Assembly (NCBI GenBank): GCA_022410635.1
Contig: JAJVDF010000139.1
Coordinates: 1,978,057-2,042,056, forward strand
Length of the DNA: 64,000 bases
Direction of reading: 5' to 3'
Source of the DNA: Tretioscincus oriximinensis
Lineage: Eukaryota > Chordata > Lepidosauria > Squamata > Gymnophthalmidae
How positions within the stretch are numbered: position 1 is the first letter of the stretch; each line of letters begins with the position of its first letter. The notes below the pieces were generated by a model. It was not told the DNA's origin, did no database searches, and saw only the letters and a program-made list of their open reading frames with translations. A program made the translations under genes and the position numbers. Positions 22,047-32,727 of this stretch are shown here, piece by piece.

Positions 22047-22427
22047 CTGCGTGCACACAGATATTTTCTTACTCAATTGGGGCAAGATGAGGGAGGTTCT
22101 GGCACACGTGTTAAGAATCTTTCAGCAGTCGTCTCACAATAAACTAACAATAAGACAATAAGACTAACCAGGAAGTAAATACTGAGCGTGCTCAGTATGT
22201 AATTCTGCATTGTGTTTTGTTTGCATCTTCTTGTGGTGTCCTGGTAATCCCGTTAAGGACTCTACACACAGAAAGTCCTCTCACTGGAAAATATCAGCNA
22301 AAAGGCTAAATCATTTTCCTGCGTGCACTGCGAAAATTTCCTGTTTTTTTGTGAAAACTCCATTAAAACATGGAGCATCACGGTAATACCACCATAGCGG
22401 TAGGAAAATCTTATGCGTATGCAGCCT
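22047..22427. mobile_element. Non-autonomous DNA transposon with GGCTGCGT ends
   Basis: The left end GGCTGCGTGCACACAGATAT and the right end AAAATCTTATGCGTATGCAG followed by CC are inverted relatives. The interior is non-coding. The GGCTGC-TTCACAC-type end recurs at 28520, 34817 and 59774. Confidence 0.55.
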
Positions 22428-23211
22428 GAGAAGGGTACAAAAACTCCTCTTTTCAGNAAAGTTTCTCAGAGCATCCCAGTGTTTCTTATCTTCCTCAAGA
22501 TGGAAATGAAAAAACCAAGAATGCAGCATTACCTTACGGGTTCTGCCTGGAGTGAAACACCTGGGCCTTCCCCTGAGCTCTGAGACGTGTGGTTCTTACC
22601 TCTTTCCTACTGTTCAGTAATTTTATGATAAAATGTACTAAGGTACAGCCAAGGTTTGGAACTGGGGAGCTCAGGGGTCAAAGGCTTGGAACAGGTGAGC
22701 TAATCATGATTCTGTGCAAAGTGGGAAAGGATTGTGGCTCAACTTACTATAATTAGTTCAAGCAGAGCATCAAATGCACGCGCACACACTCCCCTTCCTC
22801 GGGTGAGGGGTTCCCTGCAGCATTCAAGGAATTTTGCAAAGGAATTAATTCCCACAATGCTGCACCCAGAGCTAAGGTCCTCTAATAAGTTTGGAATTGT
22901 ATTTGATTTGCCAAACATGATTACAGTGTTCCTGATACAGTCCAGAAATACAGACTCAATATAGCCTGAGCTCAAGGTATTGTGTACAAAATCAATAGCT
23001 AGTCAAAGTGAAATAATCACAGCTGTGCTTTCTCCAAGGATAAATAAAGGAAAAAAAATCAAAAAGTAAAACAATTCACAACAGCAATTACACTGTTTAT
23101 TTTTTGAATTTGGCCTTGATGGAGACTGTGATGCCTGATTTTAGAGCAACCTGGACTCTTGTTCTGGATATTTTAATTTGGACTCATTCAGTACAGAGTG
23201 GACCTTTAGTA
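22428..23211. other. Unique sequence
   Basis: No gene or repeat recognised. Confidence 0.4.
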
Positions 23212-23219
23212 GGCTGACC

Positions 23220-23452
23220 AGATGACCCCGGTTTTGTGGTGCCTCCCGGTTTTGCTGAGGAAAAANGGGGAAAAAAATGAAAAAAAAAATTTTGAAAAAA
23301 AAAATCCTCAACACAAACGGGAGGCAGCCTAAATCCGGATTTCCACCCCCACCCACTGTGGGTACATATATGGATAATGATTAGGGATGCAAACATATGA
23401 CAGGCTTGATTCGTTGGCAACCCACCACCAAAAAGGGTCATCTGGTCAGCCT
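23220..23452. mobile_element. hAT-type MITE M1 with exact 8 bp target duplication
   Basis: The ends are TAGGCTGACCAGATGACCCC and GGGTCATCTGGTCAGCCT. ACCTTTAG flanks both sides (23212-23219 and 23453-23460), identical in all eight bases. This is the best-preserved M1 insertion and supports hAT membership. Confidence 0.87.
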
Positions 23453-23544
23453 ACCTTTAGGTTGTGTTGAGGCTCATCTTTATCAGACCCTAGATACAAC
23501 ACTGAGGAGAGAGTCATTTGGGGAGCCAGCTTGTTAACTCCACA

Positions 23545-23748
23545 AAAAACAGTTTGGTGTAGTAGTAAAGAGCGTTGGACTCCTGGTTCAATTGCCCACT
23601 CCTCCATGAAGCCAGCTGAGTGACCTTGGGCCAATCACAGCTCTTTAGAACTCTCACAGACCCGCCTACTTCACAGGGTGTCTGTTGTGAAGAATGCAAC
23701 AAAAGCTATGTGTGCCACCTTTTGTAAAAAGGGTGTTATAATTAAATG
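23545..23748 (+). repeat. SINE-A
   Basis: CAGTTTGGTGTAGTAGTAAAG, B-box GGTTCAATTGCC, GAAGCCAGCTGAGTGACC and CGCCTACTTCACAGGGTG are seen. The tail is degraded to GTTATAATTAAATG. Confidence 0.82.
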
Positions 23749-23763
23749 TTTCCCAAGTCTCCA

Positions 23764-23820
23764 AATGCTGCAAGCCTCTTTGCTGGACTTTCTAACTAAC
23801 ATGACTATTTTTCTAAAATA
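23764..23820 (+). mobile_element. Penelope-like end, plus arm
   Basis: TGCTGCAAGCCTCTTTGCTGG, then ACTTTCTAACTAACATGAC and TATTTTTCT. It faces the minus arm at 23856-23985 tail to tail. Confidence 0.65.
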
Positions 23821-23855
23821 AATTAATGTTGTTGCCATTATTGCTGTTGTTGCTT

Positions 23856-23985
23856 TCGGAGAAATAGCCGTGTTAGTCTAGCAGAAAGTCCAGCAAAGGA
23901 GCTAGCAGCACTTTGAGACTAACTAGAGAAAAGTGGTTGGCATAAGCTTTCGTAGACAGGTCTACTTCTTCAGATGCTGTTGTTG
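23856..23985 (-). mobile_element. Penelope-like end, minus arm, with hammerhead-like motif
   Basis: In reverse it reads CTGAAGAAGTAGACCTGTC, TACGAAAGCTTATGCC, CAAAGTGCTGCTAGCTCC and TTTGCTGGACTTTCTGC. It is almost identical to the end at 63849-63975. The hammerhead-like fold occupies 23947-23973. Confidence 0.78.
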
Positions 23986-24559
23986 CTGTTACTTTTTATG
24001 TTGATTACTTTATATAAGTTTTATTTGAAGATTTTAAAACTTATTTTTGTACCTGATTTGTTAGTATGATTTTTTTTCAACTCTTCTTTGATTAAAGCCA
24101 TATCAAACCACCTAATTCAAAGCAAGAAGAACCTGAACAAGTTGACACATCTCTATGCCTTTCACATATTCCTGGCAGTATCATAAATACGAGACCCCAG
24201 CCAGAATTAGGGAGCCTATCCTGAATCAGTGAGTCTTAGAACTTATGGAAACTAAAAGACTATCAGGGACTGCAGGCTACACTGTAAAGTTCAAAAATAC
24301 CAAATGCCTTCTTTGGGCCGTGTGTGGGTCACTCTGCATGATGTCCACCTTTAATTCTGAATCAGTCCAAGCAAATATGACTTCTTATGACTACTAACAA
24401 GCTGACTGAGGGTGCAATCTCATTTCTTCTAGGGAGCTGAATCTGCACAAAAAGAAGTCAAACTAATAAAGACAGACTGTAGTAATTATATATCAGCGGG
24501 TTGCATCTGGTGCATTTAGAAGTCAACAGACTCTAGACCTTATCTTCTTTCTGATAATA
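23986..24559. other. Unique sequence
   Basis: No gene or repeat recognised. Confidence 0.4.
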
Positions 24560-24860
24560 TTATACCATGACAGCAGCACGTTAGACTATCNGTAGCCCTG
24601 AATTCCACTACCCAATGTAAAAAGTAGAAATTAGTTCACATCTGGGAACAATTTGACTCCCCACTTAGCTTTAATCAGGCAGGATTAATGATCACAATCT
24701 GGAATCTAGTTGGATTCATTAATGGAAGATGTGATGGAAATCTTCTAAAATCAAAGATGTTCCTAGAAGCATTTAGATGAAAAGGCGAGGGGAGACAAAT
24801 ACCATACGTTTCATCGAACTAAAATGTCACCATAATCGTAGTTTAATTATGATTATATAT
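24560..24860. other. Repeat-poor island with TAAT-rich motifs
   Basis: AGCTTTAATCAGGCAGGATT, ATTAATGATCACAATCTGG, TTCATTAATGGAAGATG and GTTTAATTATGATTATATAT lie within 220 bases. Homeodomain-core density is high and no repeat is recognised. Function is not shown. Confidence 0.3.
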
Positions 24861-25904
24861 AAATAAGAAAAAGATGCACACAACTCACTGGCTGATTGAC
24901 TGAATGACCTAAAGCATGGGATAGCTACATTGCAGGACATCTGAACTTCTTTCCTGTTTTCCCTTCGATCGTACGTCTTCTCGTGCTATCTGCCTTCTCC
25001 CGTTACCAAACGGTACACGAACGCTTAAAAATGGGAATACAGGGAGTTTTGCAATAATGTCTGAAAGAATCAACTATCAAGATAATCCAGGGCCACAGAC
25101 ACCCGTTTCTCCAGCGAAGGACTCCTGCTTCCTGTATTAGCATATGGCTTTTTCTACAGTTCCTTCAAACAGAGAAGGAGGCCTGCATTCATTACCACAA
25201 CAACCCAGACAGGGCAGAAGGTGACATCTTGCCCAAACTAATATCATCTAACTTCCTCAAAGATTGGAGATTAGAACTCAAGATGTGTGTCTTTGCCTTA
25301 TACTTCCTCGACTCTTGTGTTATTTGTATCATTCTGTACTCGAAAAGAAGGTTTAATGGAAGACTCNCTCTCAAAAACATGTTTATCAACCACATTCTGT
25401 TTTTCCAGTGCAAATAATCACAGTATGACCAATNCGTACACTTTCCATGATTCAGCATTAGGCTGTGGAGCAATAGGAACTTGATTCCTTAGAAACTCTG
25501 GAACACATCCAACTTTTATCAGATGTTCTAGTACACACAGTGATGTTCTAAACAACATTAGTTTTGAGCATTGAAGTGAAACCAAAAGACAAATCACTAA
25601 AGGAACAGTTTTTTCCCACAGGTCACAGTCAAATGGAATTGAACTTTGAAATACGTTAAAACCAAATGAATTTCAGGATGCTTATCTTCATTTTATCCTT
25701 CTACAAGTTCACGGCTCACCAAGAATTATCCGACTGATATCCTGCTTGTACGACCGAAAGTAGATTTTCTAAATGATGATTGGATGAAAGGTTGTCTAGA
25801 CTAGCAATCCTCAAGATCAACTTTCTCAGACCTCACATGTTGATTAAATGCAAGGAGGAATGTTTTGAGCTCCTGTGTCAGATTCTTGGTTGAGAATCCA
25901 TACT
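24861..25904. other. Unique sequence
   Basis: No gene is supported. Open frames near 25192-25484 cross Ns and lack known domains. Confidence 0.4.
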
Positions 25905-26200
25905 GGACATGTGGGAGAGCCGTCTCTCATCTGGGAGATCGGGATTTGAAGCCTTGTGTTGGATGTGGGGAGGGCTGAGCACCTTCCACCAGCCTGTAGC
26001 TCTAGCCAACCCAGCTATTCGAAAGCATGAATTGCAAGAAATTGCAACTGACTGCAAGTAGATACATGGGAACCACCACATCCTGGTGGGGAAGATAGAA
26101 TGGAAACCTTTGGGCAAAATACCCTTGTAAGCTGCTTTGTGTTCCCTTGAAAGGTGAGAAAAGCGGGGTATAAGAACCCAGTTTCTTCTTCTTCTTTTTC
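25905..26200 (+). repeat. SINE-B, subfamily 1
   Basis: GAGAGCCGTCTCTCATCTGG, B-box-like GGGATTTGAAGCC, GGGCTGAGCACCTTCCACC, GAATTGCAAGAAATTGCAAC, GATACATGGGAACCACCAC and AAGCGGGGTATAAGAACCC are seen in order. Confidence 0.85.
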
Positions 26201-26250
26201 TTTCTTTTTCTTTCTTTTTCTTTCTTCTTCTTCTTCTTCTCCTCCTCCTC
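26182..26250 (+). repeat. Pyrimidine microsatellite at SINE-B tail
   Basis: TTC, CTTTTT and CTC units directly continue the SINE-B tail. Confidence 0.9.
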
Positions 26251-26284
26251 TGTGATAGCCTACAGATTATGGAATTCCATCCCT

Positions 26285-26455
26285 CAGTGGTGCATCAAGT
26301 ACCTACACTGTACATGTGCAAATGTCTGGTGCAGATGTTTTGGCTGAGTCCAAAATTCCTATTTTAATCTGTTTTACGTGTTTCACCCTGAAAGCTTTGG
26401 GCATAGGGGGAAATATAATTGTAAGTAAATAAATAAATAAATAAATAAATAAACT
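26285..26455 (+). repeat. L2-like LINE 3' end with (AAAT)n
   Basis: CACCCTGAAAGCTTTGGGCA, TAGGGGGAAATATAATTG and an (AAAT)n tail, after a T-rich stretch. Confidence 0.55.
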
Positions 26456-27268
26456 TACACAAAAAGAATGTTGGTTAGCAAATGGGATCTCAGTTATTCG
26501 GAGTGTTTTTTTGATCTCCCAACAATCAGTTCAAACTCAAGCCTTGTAATAATTCTATTATTTAAAATAGTTTCCTGATTTTTTCTGAATTTATTACAGA
26601 AATAAAAGGGGGGAAGACTTTCTACAAAGATGTTAGTGCTCTTTGACAAAAGCATAATTTTAATAAATGCTTACAATTTATAATTGATGATTTCATGATA
26701 ATTTAAAGGAATTTAAAATAGTCCCAGATTTAACAGCAGTCAATAGGAACGAGACAGAGTGAAACTATTACAGCTGAGCCTGCTGAAAAGGAGGTTTGAA
26801 ATTGGAGCTGCATATTATTCATTTTGACAAATGCAACTCCCACAAAGACAGCAGAAAAGCAGGAAATCTCAACCACAGAGGGTAAACCCTAATTTGTTCC
26901 TAATATTAGGGATCTGAAGTAAAAACATCTATTGCACAACCAAAATAAGAAATAGACAGACTATTTATAAATGGATGCATTAACACCTTATTTCTGATAG
27001 CTATTCCATAAACATAGTTCAAAATATTAAAAACAGTCAAAATACAATTTTAAAAACTGAACTACAAAGCAATAAGCTGTTTAAGGAGCAGGCCTCTTCC
27101 TGGCCACTTAAAGGATTCTATAAAGTCCTGACACATATTTGCATAGAATGTAGGTATGCTAAGTATAATTGCCACCAATAAATTAAAATGATGGGTGGAT
27201 GTATCACATTCAACATTGCACGTTAAGCGTTGAAATTGCAGTGTGCTCAACCACTGGAAGGAAGGAAT
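26456..27268. other. Unique AT-rich sequence
   Basis: No gene or repeat recognised. Confidence 0.4.
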
Positions 27269-27269
27269 G

Positions 27270-27350
27270 TANAAGGATGGAAAGAAGAAAGAAAAGAAAG
27301 GAGGAAGGGAGGGAGGAAGGAAGGAAAGAAAGGTAGAAGGAAGGAATCAG
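27270..27350 (+). repeat. (GGAA)n purine microsatellite
   Basis: GGAAGGAAGG and GAAAGAAAAG type units over about 80 bases. Confidence 0.88.
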
Positions 27351-28127
27351 GGCAAAAGTTTAGAAGAAGCTGTAACAAACTATGTTTGAAAGCAAAGCAA
27401 CTCTGTGATCCCAAACCAAATTCAAATAGTCACATGAGAAAGTAATACATAAAATGATTGTTAAAACTGCCCAAAACAGTTTTATTAGCTTTTTTCCTCA
27501 GCATGCTTTCCAGATGCTGAGTGTTTTTGAGATTTTGTTCAGGAATCCTAGTAACTTTCTACAATTATCATCTTGCAAGCACATGTTCTTTTCTCCTCGT
27601 TATATTACGTCCGTGTACAGTGATGGGTATCAAAGCGCCCATATGGCAGCAAGAAGCTTTACCCCATATGTTTTGCATATTTTGTTATCGCTAATCCTAC
27701 ATTTGTTACAGTCCAAAAATCCAATTTATGCTGATAAACACCTACAAACCAGGAACAAATAGGCGCAACTTCATAGGCATGCCTGTGATGAAACCCAGAA
27801 TCACTGTGGCTAAGAAACTAGGGGGCAGCTTGAAGAAAGGGGTGACGTATTGAAGAGTTAGATATAGATCTGGGAGTGCGTTCGCTTTGATAAGATTCGT
27901 TTGTGATTTCCCACCGCAGATTCTCATATTCACAGAGTAAGAGACAAACATGTGTATGCAAAGGCACAGGAATACACATTTAAATCTGCCTCTTCCAAAT
28001 ACATAGGCACACATAAATGAAACAATACCCAATTATGCCTTGTCCTTTATTTACACCAGGCTGCTCAAATTTGACACCATCCAGATGTTGCAGATGATAG
28101 AACGTCACTTCATAAGCTTGTGTTGGA
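27351..28127. other. Mostly unique sequence
   Basis: No gene supported. Around 28060-28100, AAATTTGACACCATCCAGAT resembles a decayed arm of the 32170 MITE. Confidence 0.4.
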
Positions 28128-28255
28128 ATGGTGCATAAGAGGAGCCCTGCTGAATTGGGGCCAGAGCCCATTCTGTCGCTCCCAGTGGCCCCCCAATTGC
28201 ACCTGGGCAGACTCAAGCAGAAGAAGGCAAACCATGACCTGTTCTCTACTNAGCC
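28128..28255 (-). mobile_element. CR1-type LINE, 3' fragment
   Basis: CATAAGAGGAGCCCTGCTGA, AATTGCACCTGGGCAGACTC and AGCAGAAGAAGGCAAACC, in reverse orientation. Confidence 0.75.
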
Positions 28256-28264
28256 ACTGAAACC

Positions 28265-28365
28265 AAACAGTCCACCAAGGAGGCTTGTAGCACTTAAAGA
28301 CTAACGAGGGAAGGGTAGGCGGCCTGAGCTTTCATAGACACATCTGCTTCTTCAGANGCTTTACC
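28265..28365 (-). mobile_element. Penelope-like end, left arm of inverted pair
   Basis: In reverse: CTGAAGAAGCAGATGTGTC, TATGAAAGCTCAGGCCGCC, CTTTAAGTGCTACAAGCC and TCCTTGGTGGACTGTTTGG. It is paired with the plus arm at 28437-28519. Confidence 0.7.
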
Positions 28366-28436
28366 TAGGCAAGAGCCTTGGAGAGCTTGGATGGATTTCT
28401 GCTCTATTCTGCCAATTTGGGTTCTTTCCATAATAG

Positions 28437-28695
28437 TGTCTAAGAAAGCTCATGCTGCCTGCCTTTCTCTTGTTAATCTCTAAACGCTACAAGTTCCCCT
28501 TGCTGGACTTTCTAAACTAAGGCTGCGTTCACACATCACTTATTTATTCCACTATATTCCACAATAAAGCATGGGTGTTCTGGAATAAGCCCGTCCACAC
28601 AGTACTTTACTGTGGAATATCGTGGAATATTCCACTATAGTAGTGGCATAAAAGTGATGTGTGGAGGCAGCCTAAGACTAACACACCCGAAGGTC
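28437..28695 (+). mobile_element. Penelope-like end, right arm, split by a palindromic MITE
   Basis: GAAAGCTCATGCTGCCTGCC, GTTAATCTCTAAACGCTAC and CCCCTTGCTGGACTTTCTAA lead to 28519. After the inserted MITE (28520-28673) the sequence resumes AAGACTAACACACCC. Confidence 0.7.
28520..28673. mobile_element. Palindromic MITE inserted in Penelope-like end
   Basis: AGGCTGCGTTCACACATCAC on the left and GTGATGTGTGGAGGCAGCCT on the right are inverted ends. The interior is itself largely palindromic (ATTCCACTATATTCCACAAT and ATATCGTGGAATATTCCAC). Confidence 0.75.
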
Positions 28696-28949
28696 CTGGA
28701 CCCTGGGGAGTTAACAATAAAAACAAAAGTACATGATTAATGTTGTCAGACAGTGCCTGAAAGTGGGGAAAGGAGAGTTGTAAGTAAATTAATCTCAAAA
28801 ATAATTTACACAAAATAAATTGCGTAACACTTTTGTGTTATTTTGCTTTCCTACATAATTTTTCTTTGTTTGTTATGATGTTTTTGACACAATGGCTCTT
28901 TCCACCCTAGACCAGGACACTCCAGTACAATCACAGAAGAGGAAGGAGN

Positions 28950-29168
28950 AGAAGGTTTTTATACTCTGCTTTTCTCAAAGTGGCTNATATCACCTTCTGC
29001 TNTGCTCTTCACAACAGACACCTTGTAAACTAGGCGTGGCTGAGAGAGCGCCGAAGAACTGTGGCTAGCCCAAGGTCACNCAGCTGGCTTCACAGAGAAG
29101 TGCAGAATCAGACTAGGAGAATGCCAGATAAGAGTTTGACACTCTAACCACCACACCAGACTGGCTCT
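28950..29168 (-). repeat. SINE-A (old)
   Basis: In reverse orientation: TCTTCACAACAGACACCTTG, GTGGCTGAGAGAGCGCC, CCAAGGTCACNCAGCTGGC and CACCACACCAGACTGGCTC. The tail part is diverged. Confidence 0.8.
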
Positions 29169-29174
29169 CAGGGA

Positions 29175-29280
29175 CCTGAATAGGGACCTGCTGTCCACAT
29201 TTATAGGGCAGATTCCTTGTCCTGCTTTCTGGGATACTGATATAGTCTGGAATAAGATTCAGTATGGAAAGGAACTGTTT
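29175..29280. mobile_element. MITE M2 fragment
   Basis: GGGACCTGCTGTCCACATTT, CAGATTCCTTGTCCTGC and AGTCTGGAATAAGATTCAG resemble M2 interior and right end. Confidence 0.45.
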
Positions 29281-29284
29281 GCTT

Positions 29285-29352
29285 TGTGAGCTTCTTTCAT
29301 TTCTTTCTCGTTTCCTTCATTTCTCCTTCCTTCCCTCCCCCCTCTCGTCCTC

Positions 29353-29394
<42 letters not shown>

Positions 29395-29475
29395 TTTCTT
29401 CCTTTCTTCTTCCCTTCCTCCTTCTCTCCCTCTCTGCACCCACTCTCTTTCCTTTCCTTCTTTCTTTCTTAGTGG
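29285..29475 (+). repeat. (TTTC)n microsatellite
   Basis: Pure CTTT units around 29357-29392 are flanked by imperfect CCTT and TCCC units. Confidence 0.92.
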
Positions 29476-29539
29476 TATTATAAACAGAGCCAGATATTGA
29501 TTTGGAAGGCTGCCCTGGCTGAAATGCTGGCAAGGACTG

Positions 29540-29990
29540 CAATAGAACTATATGTAATTATTCTGCATCCATATCTTTAACTTCAAAGTGCAGAGATAAA
29601 CACACAGCCGAAGCATCTGCAAATGTTAGAAGGCAGTTCTTAGTAAGCATCCCATAAAAGCATCTGTCTTTAATTTGAGAGGAAAGAGATGCACTCCAGC
29701 ACCCGGGGGGGATGGGGAAAAATCAGCTCAGCAAATCGTCCTTGTTCCAAACTCTTAACTCATTTCCCTTCCAATTCATGGGACTACCACTAGGGGGAGC
29801 CCTCTTAGCAGTAAACCTCAAAGCGTTTTTACTACCCTGATTCAGAGGCCTGGCCGTAAAGATAATGTGACATTTTGATTTCCACCACATTATGTTTAAT
29901 CAGAAGGCAACCAGAGGGATAAGCCGTTTAAAATGAAATCTGAATCACAATTCTAAGTCTCCACATTTTAATACTTCTTGATTAAGCTGA
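29540..29990. other. Repeat-poor island, candidate conserved noncoding element
   Basis: CTATATGTAATTATTCTGCA, GCATCTGTCTTTAATTTGAG, CATTATGTTTAATCAGAAGG and CTTCTTGATTAAGCTG are spread over 450 bases with no recognised repeat. Confidence 0.3.
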
Positions 29991-30179
29991 AGAGAAAATA
30001 TAAGGAGGCCCNACTATCAAATGCTTGGGCAAGTTTAAATTTTTTTTAAAAAGCAAAAGAAAAACAGCATTAAAACTATAGATAAGGGAGGAGAATACTA
30101 CATTAAGTAGCAAGCTAATCAATTTTATTTTCTTTTAAGTTTAGTTTTTTTTTCTTGGGTAGTTTTTAAATAATAAAGC

Positions 30180-30505
30180 CACGGCTTTCATCGGTATAGA
30201 CCAGGTTCCAGATGCAAACAATAACAANNTTCCTGTTTCTCTATTTTCTGACATGATTTTTGTTTCCTGTTTTATGGTTTTTAGTTGTANTTCTGCCTGC
30301 TTTTCTACACNGCCTTTTCACAATGACAAGTGCCTATCGTAAAAGCTTGGTTGCCCAGCAGCTTCAGGAACCAGCTGGCAGTAGCAAGCTGCAGCAGCAG
30401 CAGCAGCCCAAAGATAAAAAAAAGTGAAATTGAGCTAGTGCTGGCTGCAAGGCCTACTGGGAAATGTAGTCAGAGCAGCCTCTTCTTCTCTAGCCTGCAC
30501 CACAG
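30180..30505 (+). repeat. Unclassified interspersed repeat E, copy 3
   Basis: GGTTCCAGATGCAAACAATA, TTCCTGTTTCTCTATTTTC, TTCTGCCTGCTTTTCTACAC, GGTTGCCCAGCAGCTTCAGG and a GCAGCAGCAGCAGC run match the other copies. Confidence 0.75.
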
Positions 30506-30675
30506 CTGACCCCATTTTACTGGAAGTGCCATGAATCTGATGTCACGTCCGGTATTTGCTTCCGGAAAATGGCGCCAAGAATGACGTCACCTCACTTCTG
30601 CCTAATTTCAAGAGGGATCTCCAAAGTGGAATTTGCTTGGAACTCAAAGAATCTGTAGACAAGAGGAGCGCATTG

Positions 30676-31204
30676 ATCCTGTCCCCACTGAGCTATATCT
30701 GTCCCCTCTGGACTATATCCCGGAATAGTAGCCTGCTATCCACATGTTAGCACAGACCATAGCAGGCCTTGCCATAGTCTACACTTGTATGTGGATGGCT
30801 AACTGACTAGAGTAGGTTAACCAGATGAACCCTTTTGTGGGGGAAAACCCGGTTTTGGGGTATCTACCTCCTGGGGGGGGGCAATTACCCCGTTTTTTAC
30901 TGAGGGGAAAAATGGTTTTTGNTTTTTTAAATTCACTGCACCACCATTAGGAGCTCTGGCAACCAGGGGCAGCTCCTGAAGGCACCCTCCNCTCAGTAAA
31001 AACTAAAAAAATGCAAATTTCTCACACACTTCACAGATTTCTCAGACAGGGATTTCAGAGGTGTATGCATTTTGGTGGCTGATTTGCATATTCATGAATA
31101 TGCAAATTAGCATGAATATTAATTACCCCTGTTTGGGCCTCAGAAAATCTAGTCAGTCTAGTCTAGAGGTATAGCCCAGAGTAAGGCTGAGTAGGGATGG
31201 GGCC
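30676..31204. mobile_element. MITE M2 split by MITE M1
   Basis: ATCCTGTCCCCACTGAGC starts the element. The right end AAGGCTGAGTAGGGATGGGG comes after the inserted M1 (30813-31159). The M2 arms before and after the insertion resemble each other in reverse. Confidence 0.65.
30813..31159. mobile_element. hAT-type MITE M1, long class, inside M2
   Basis: The ends are TAGGTTAACCAGATGAACCC and AGAAAATCTAGTCAGTCT. The flanks GACTAGAG (30805-30812) and GTCTAGAG (31161-31168) agree at 7 of 8 bases. The interior includes TTGCATATTCATGAATATGC and a C-rich part. Confidence 0.75.
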
Positions 31205-31421
31205 TTATTAAGATCATTGCTGCAATGACTCCTGTGCCACAGTCGTACTTAAGTTTTAATCCTGCTTCAGTTCCCTTTCAAAGTTGAAAAAACACCATCA
31301 GCAAAAAGAATAATTTTCTTTACACACAAACTAAGGCAAGTTTTCTGAGTAAGAAAATGCCAAAAGAAATTACCTTGCCACTATGCAGATCTGGAAGTGG
31401 GGTGTGAAGCTGGACTAAATC

Positions 31422-31588
31422 AAGGCTGACCAGAAGACCCCTTTTGGGGGGGGGGGTAGAAACCCGGTTTTGGGGTGCCTCCTGGTTTTTCCTGAGGGAA
31501 AATTCTTTTAAAATTCCTCAGCAAAAACCGGGAGGCACCCCAAAAACAGGTTTCCACCCCCCAAAAATATTGGTCATCTGGTCAGCTT
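31422..31588. mobile_element. hAT-type MITE M1, short class
   Basis: AAGGCTGACCAGAAGACCCC and GTCATCTGGTCAGCTT are the ends. The flanks ACTAAATC (31414-31421) and ACTAAAAC (31589-31596) agree at 7 of 8 bases. Confidence 0.8.
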
Positions 31589-31937
31589 ACTAAAACTGAA
31601 GTATGACTCCAGCACTAACCTCATCAAGGAATGAGTCCAAGAGGCTGCCTGGCTTCCATGGAATTGTGGGATGGCCCCTTCCGGAATGCTCTGTCCTATC
31701 CAGTGGTGTTCTGTCCAGCTGTGCCAAGAAACTTCACCATTGAGATCTATCAACATTCTGCCTATTCTGTACCAGAATAGCAGGCCATACCTAGGAGAAA
31801 TGGCAGGATAGGATGCTGCATCCTTAATGGGTGTGTAAAAGAAGAAGTTTCATTATAATCTGAAATTTCCTCTTTGGTACGTACACATACACACTCCTGC
31901 CCTGTTTTTTTCTAGTGATGTACAGATGTGCAGGCAG

Positions 31938-32012
31938 TGACACAGAATGCTGGACTAGATGGGCTCTGGCCTGACCCAGTATGGCTCTTCTTGGGTTCTT
32001 ATGTTCTTATTG
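31938..32012 (+). mobile_element. CR1-type LINE, extreme 3' end
   Basis: AATGCTGGACTAGATGGGCT, CTGACCCAGTATGGCTCTTC and TTCTTATGTTCTTAT. Confidence 0.85.
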
Positions 32013-32169
32013 ATGAGAATGGAAGAAAACTTTGATTCAACTTTTTTCCATTAAACTTACTGAACAGAATTTTGACCGACAACAGATCAAAAGCATTGTG
32101 GCAGGATTAAAATAAAAAAACTTCTGTCTAAAAGGACCTTCGTCTTACTCTTCACGTATACCATGTAGA

Positions 32170-32326
32170 CCAGCAATGTCAAACTGATGGCCCTCCAGAT
32201 GTTTCTGAACCACAATTCCCAACATTCCCTTCCACTGCCAGCACTGGCCCCACTTTGCTAAACCAAATGGAATGTTGGGAGTTGTGGTTCAGGAACATCT
32301 GGAGGGCCACCAGTTTGACATCTCTA
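32170..32326. mobile_element. MITE with about 55 bp inverted repeats
   Basis: The left arm includes AATGTCAAACTGATGGCCCT and CCAGATGTTTCTGAACCAC. The right arm mirrors it with GTGGTTCAGGAACATCTGG and CCACCAGTTTGACATC. Only a short centre (about 40 bases) is not paired. Confidence 0.8.
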
Positions 32327-32727
32327 ATGTAGACTATTATTGTCAAATAAAAATAAACACTACCACAGGGGGAAGGAAGCATTCTCAACCTAGATTCATC
32401 TCCTGCATTCCACTTAATTGGAAACATGCTCTCTCTAAGCATACAGAAGGGATATTTATGGGGGGGGGGGGTTGCACTTATCTTATAAAACAGTTCTATT
32501 AGAATGCCCCAAGCTGTTCTCCGCTGCTAGCATAGGCTTCTTATGTACCAACCACATTAGTTCGAAACACTGGCTATCAGGAAAATTCAGTGCCAGCACC
32601 CTTTAATATGTTTCTGATATGCTGCTACAGTAGAGAATTGATAAACCTGTTAGTCAAATGATGCAGCCTCGGTCTATTCATGGCTTCCACTTTTGCTCTC
32701 TTTGCAGGTAAAGGCTTCTGCATAAAT

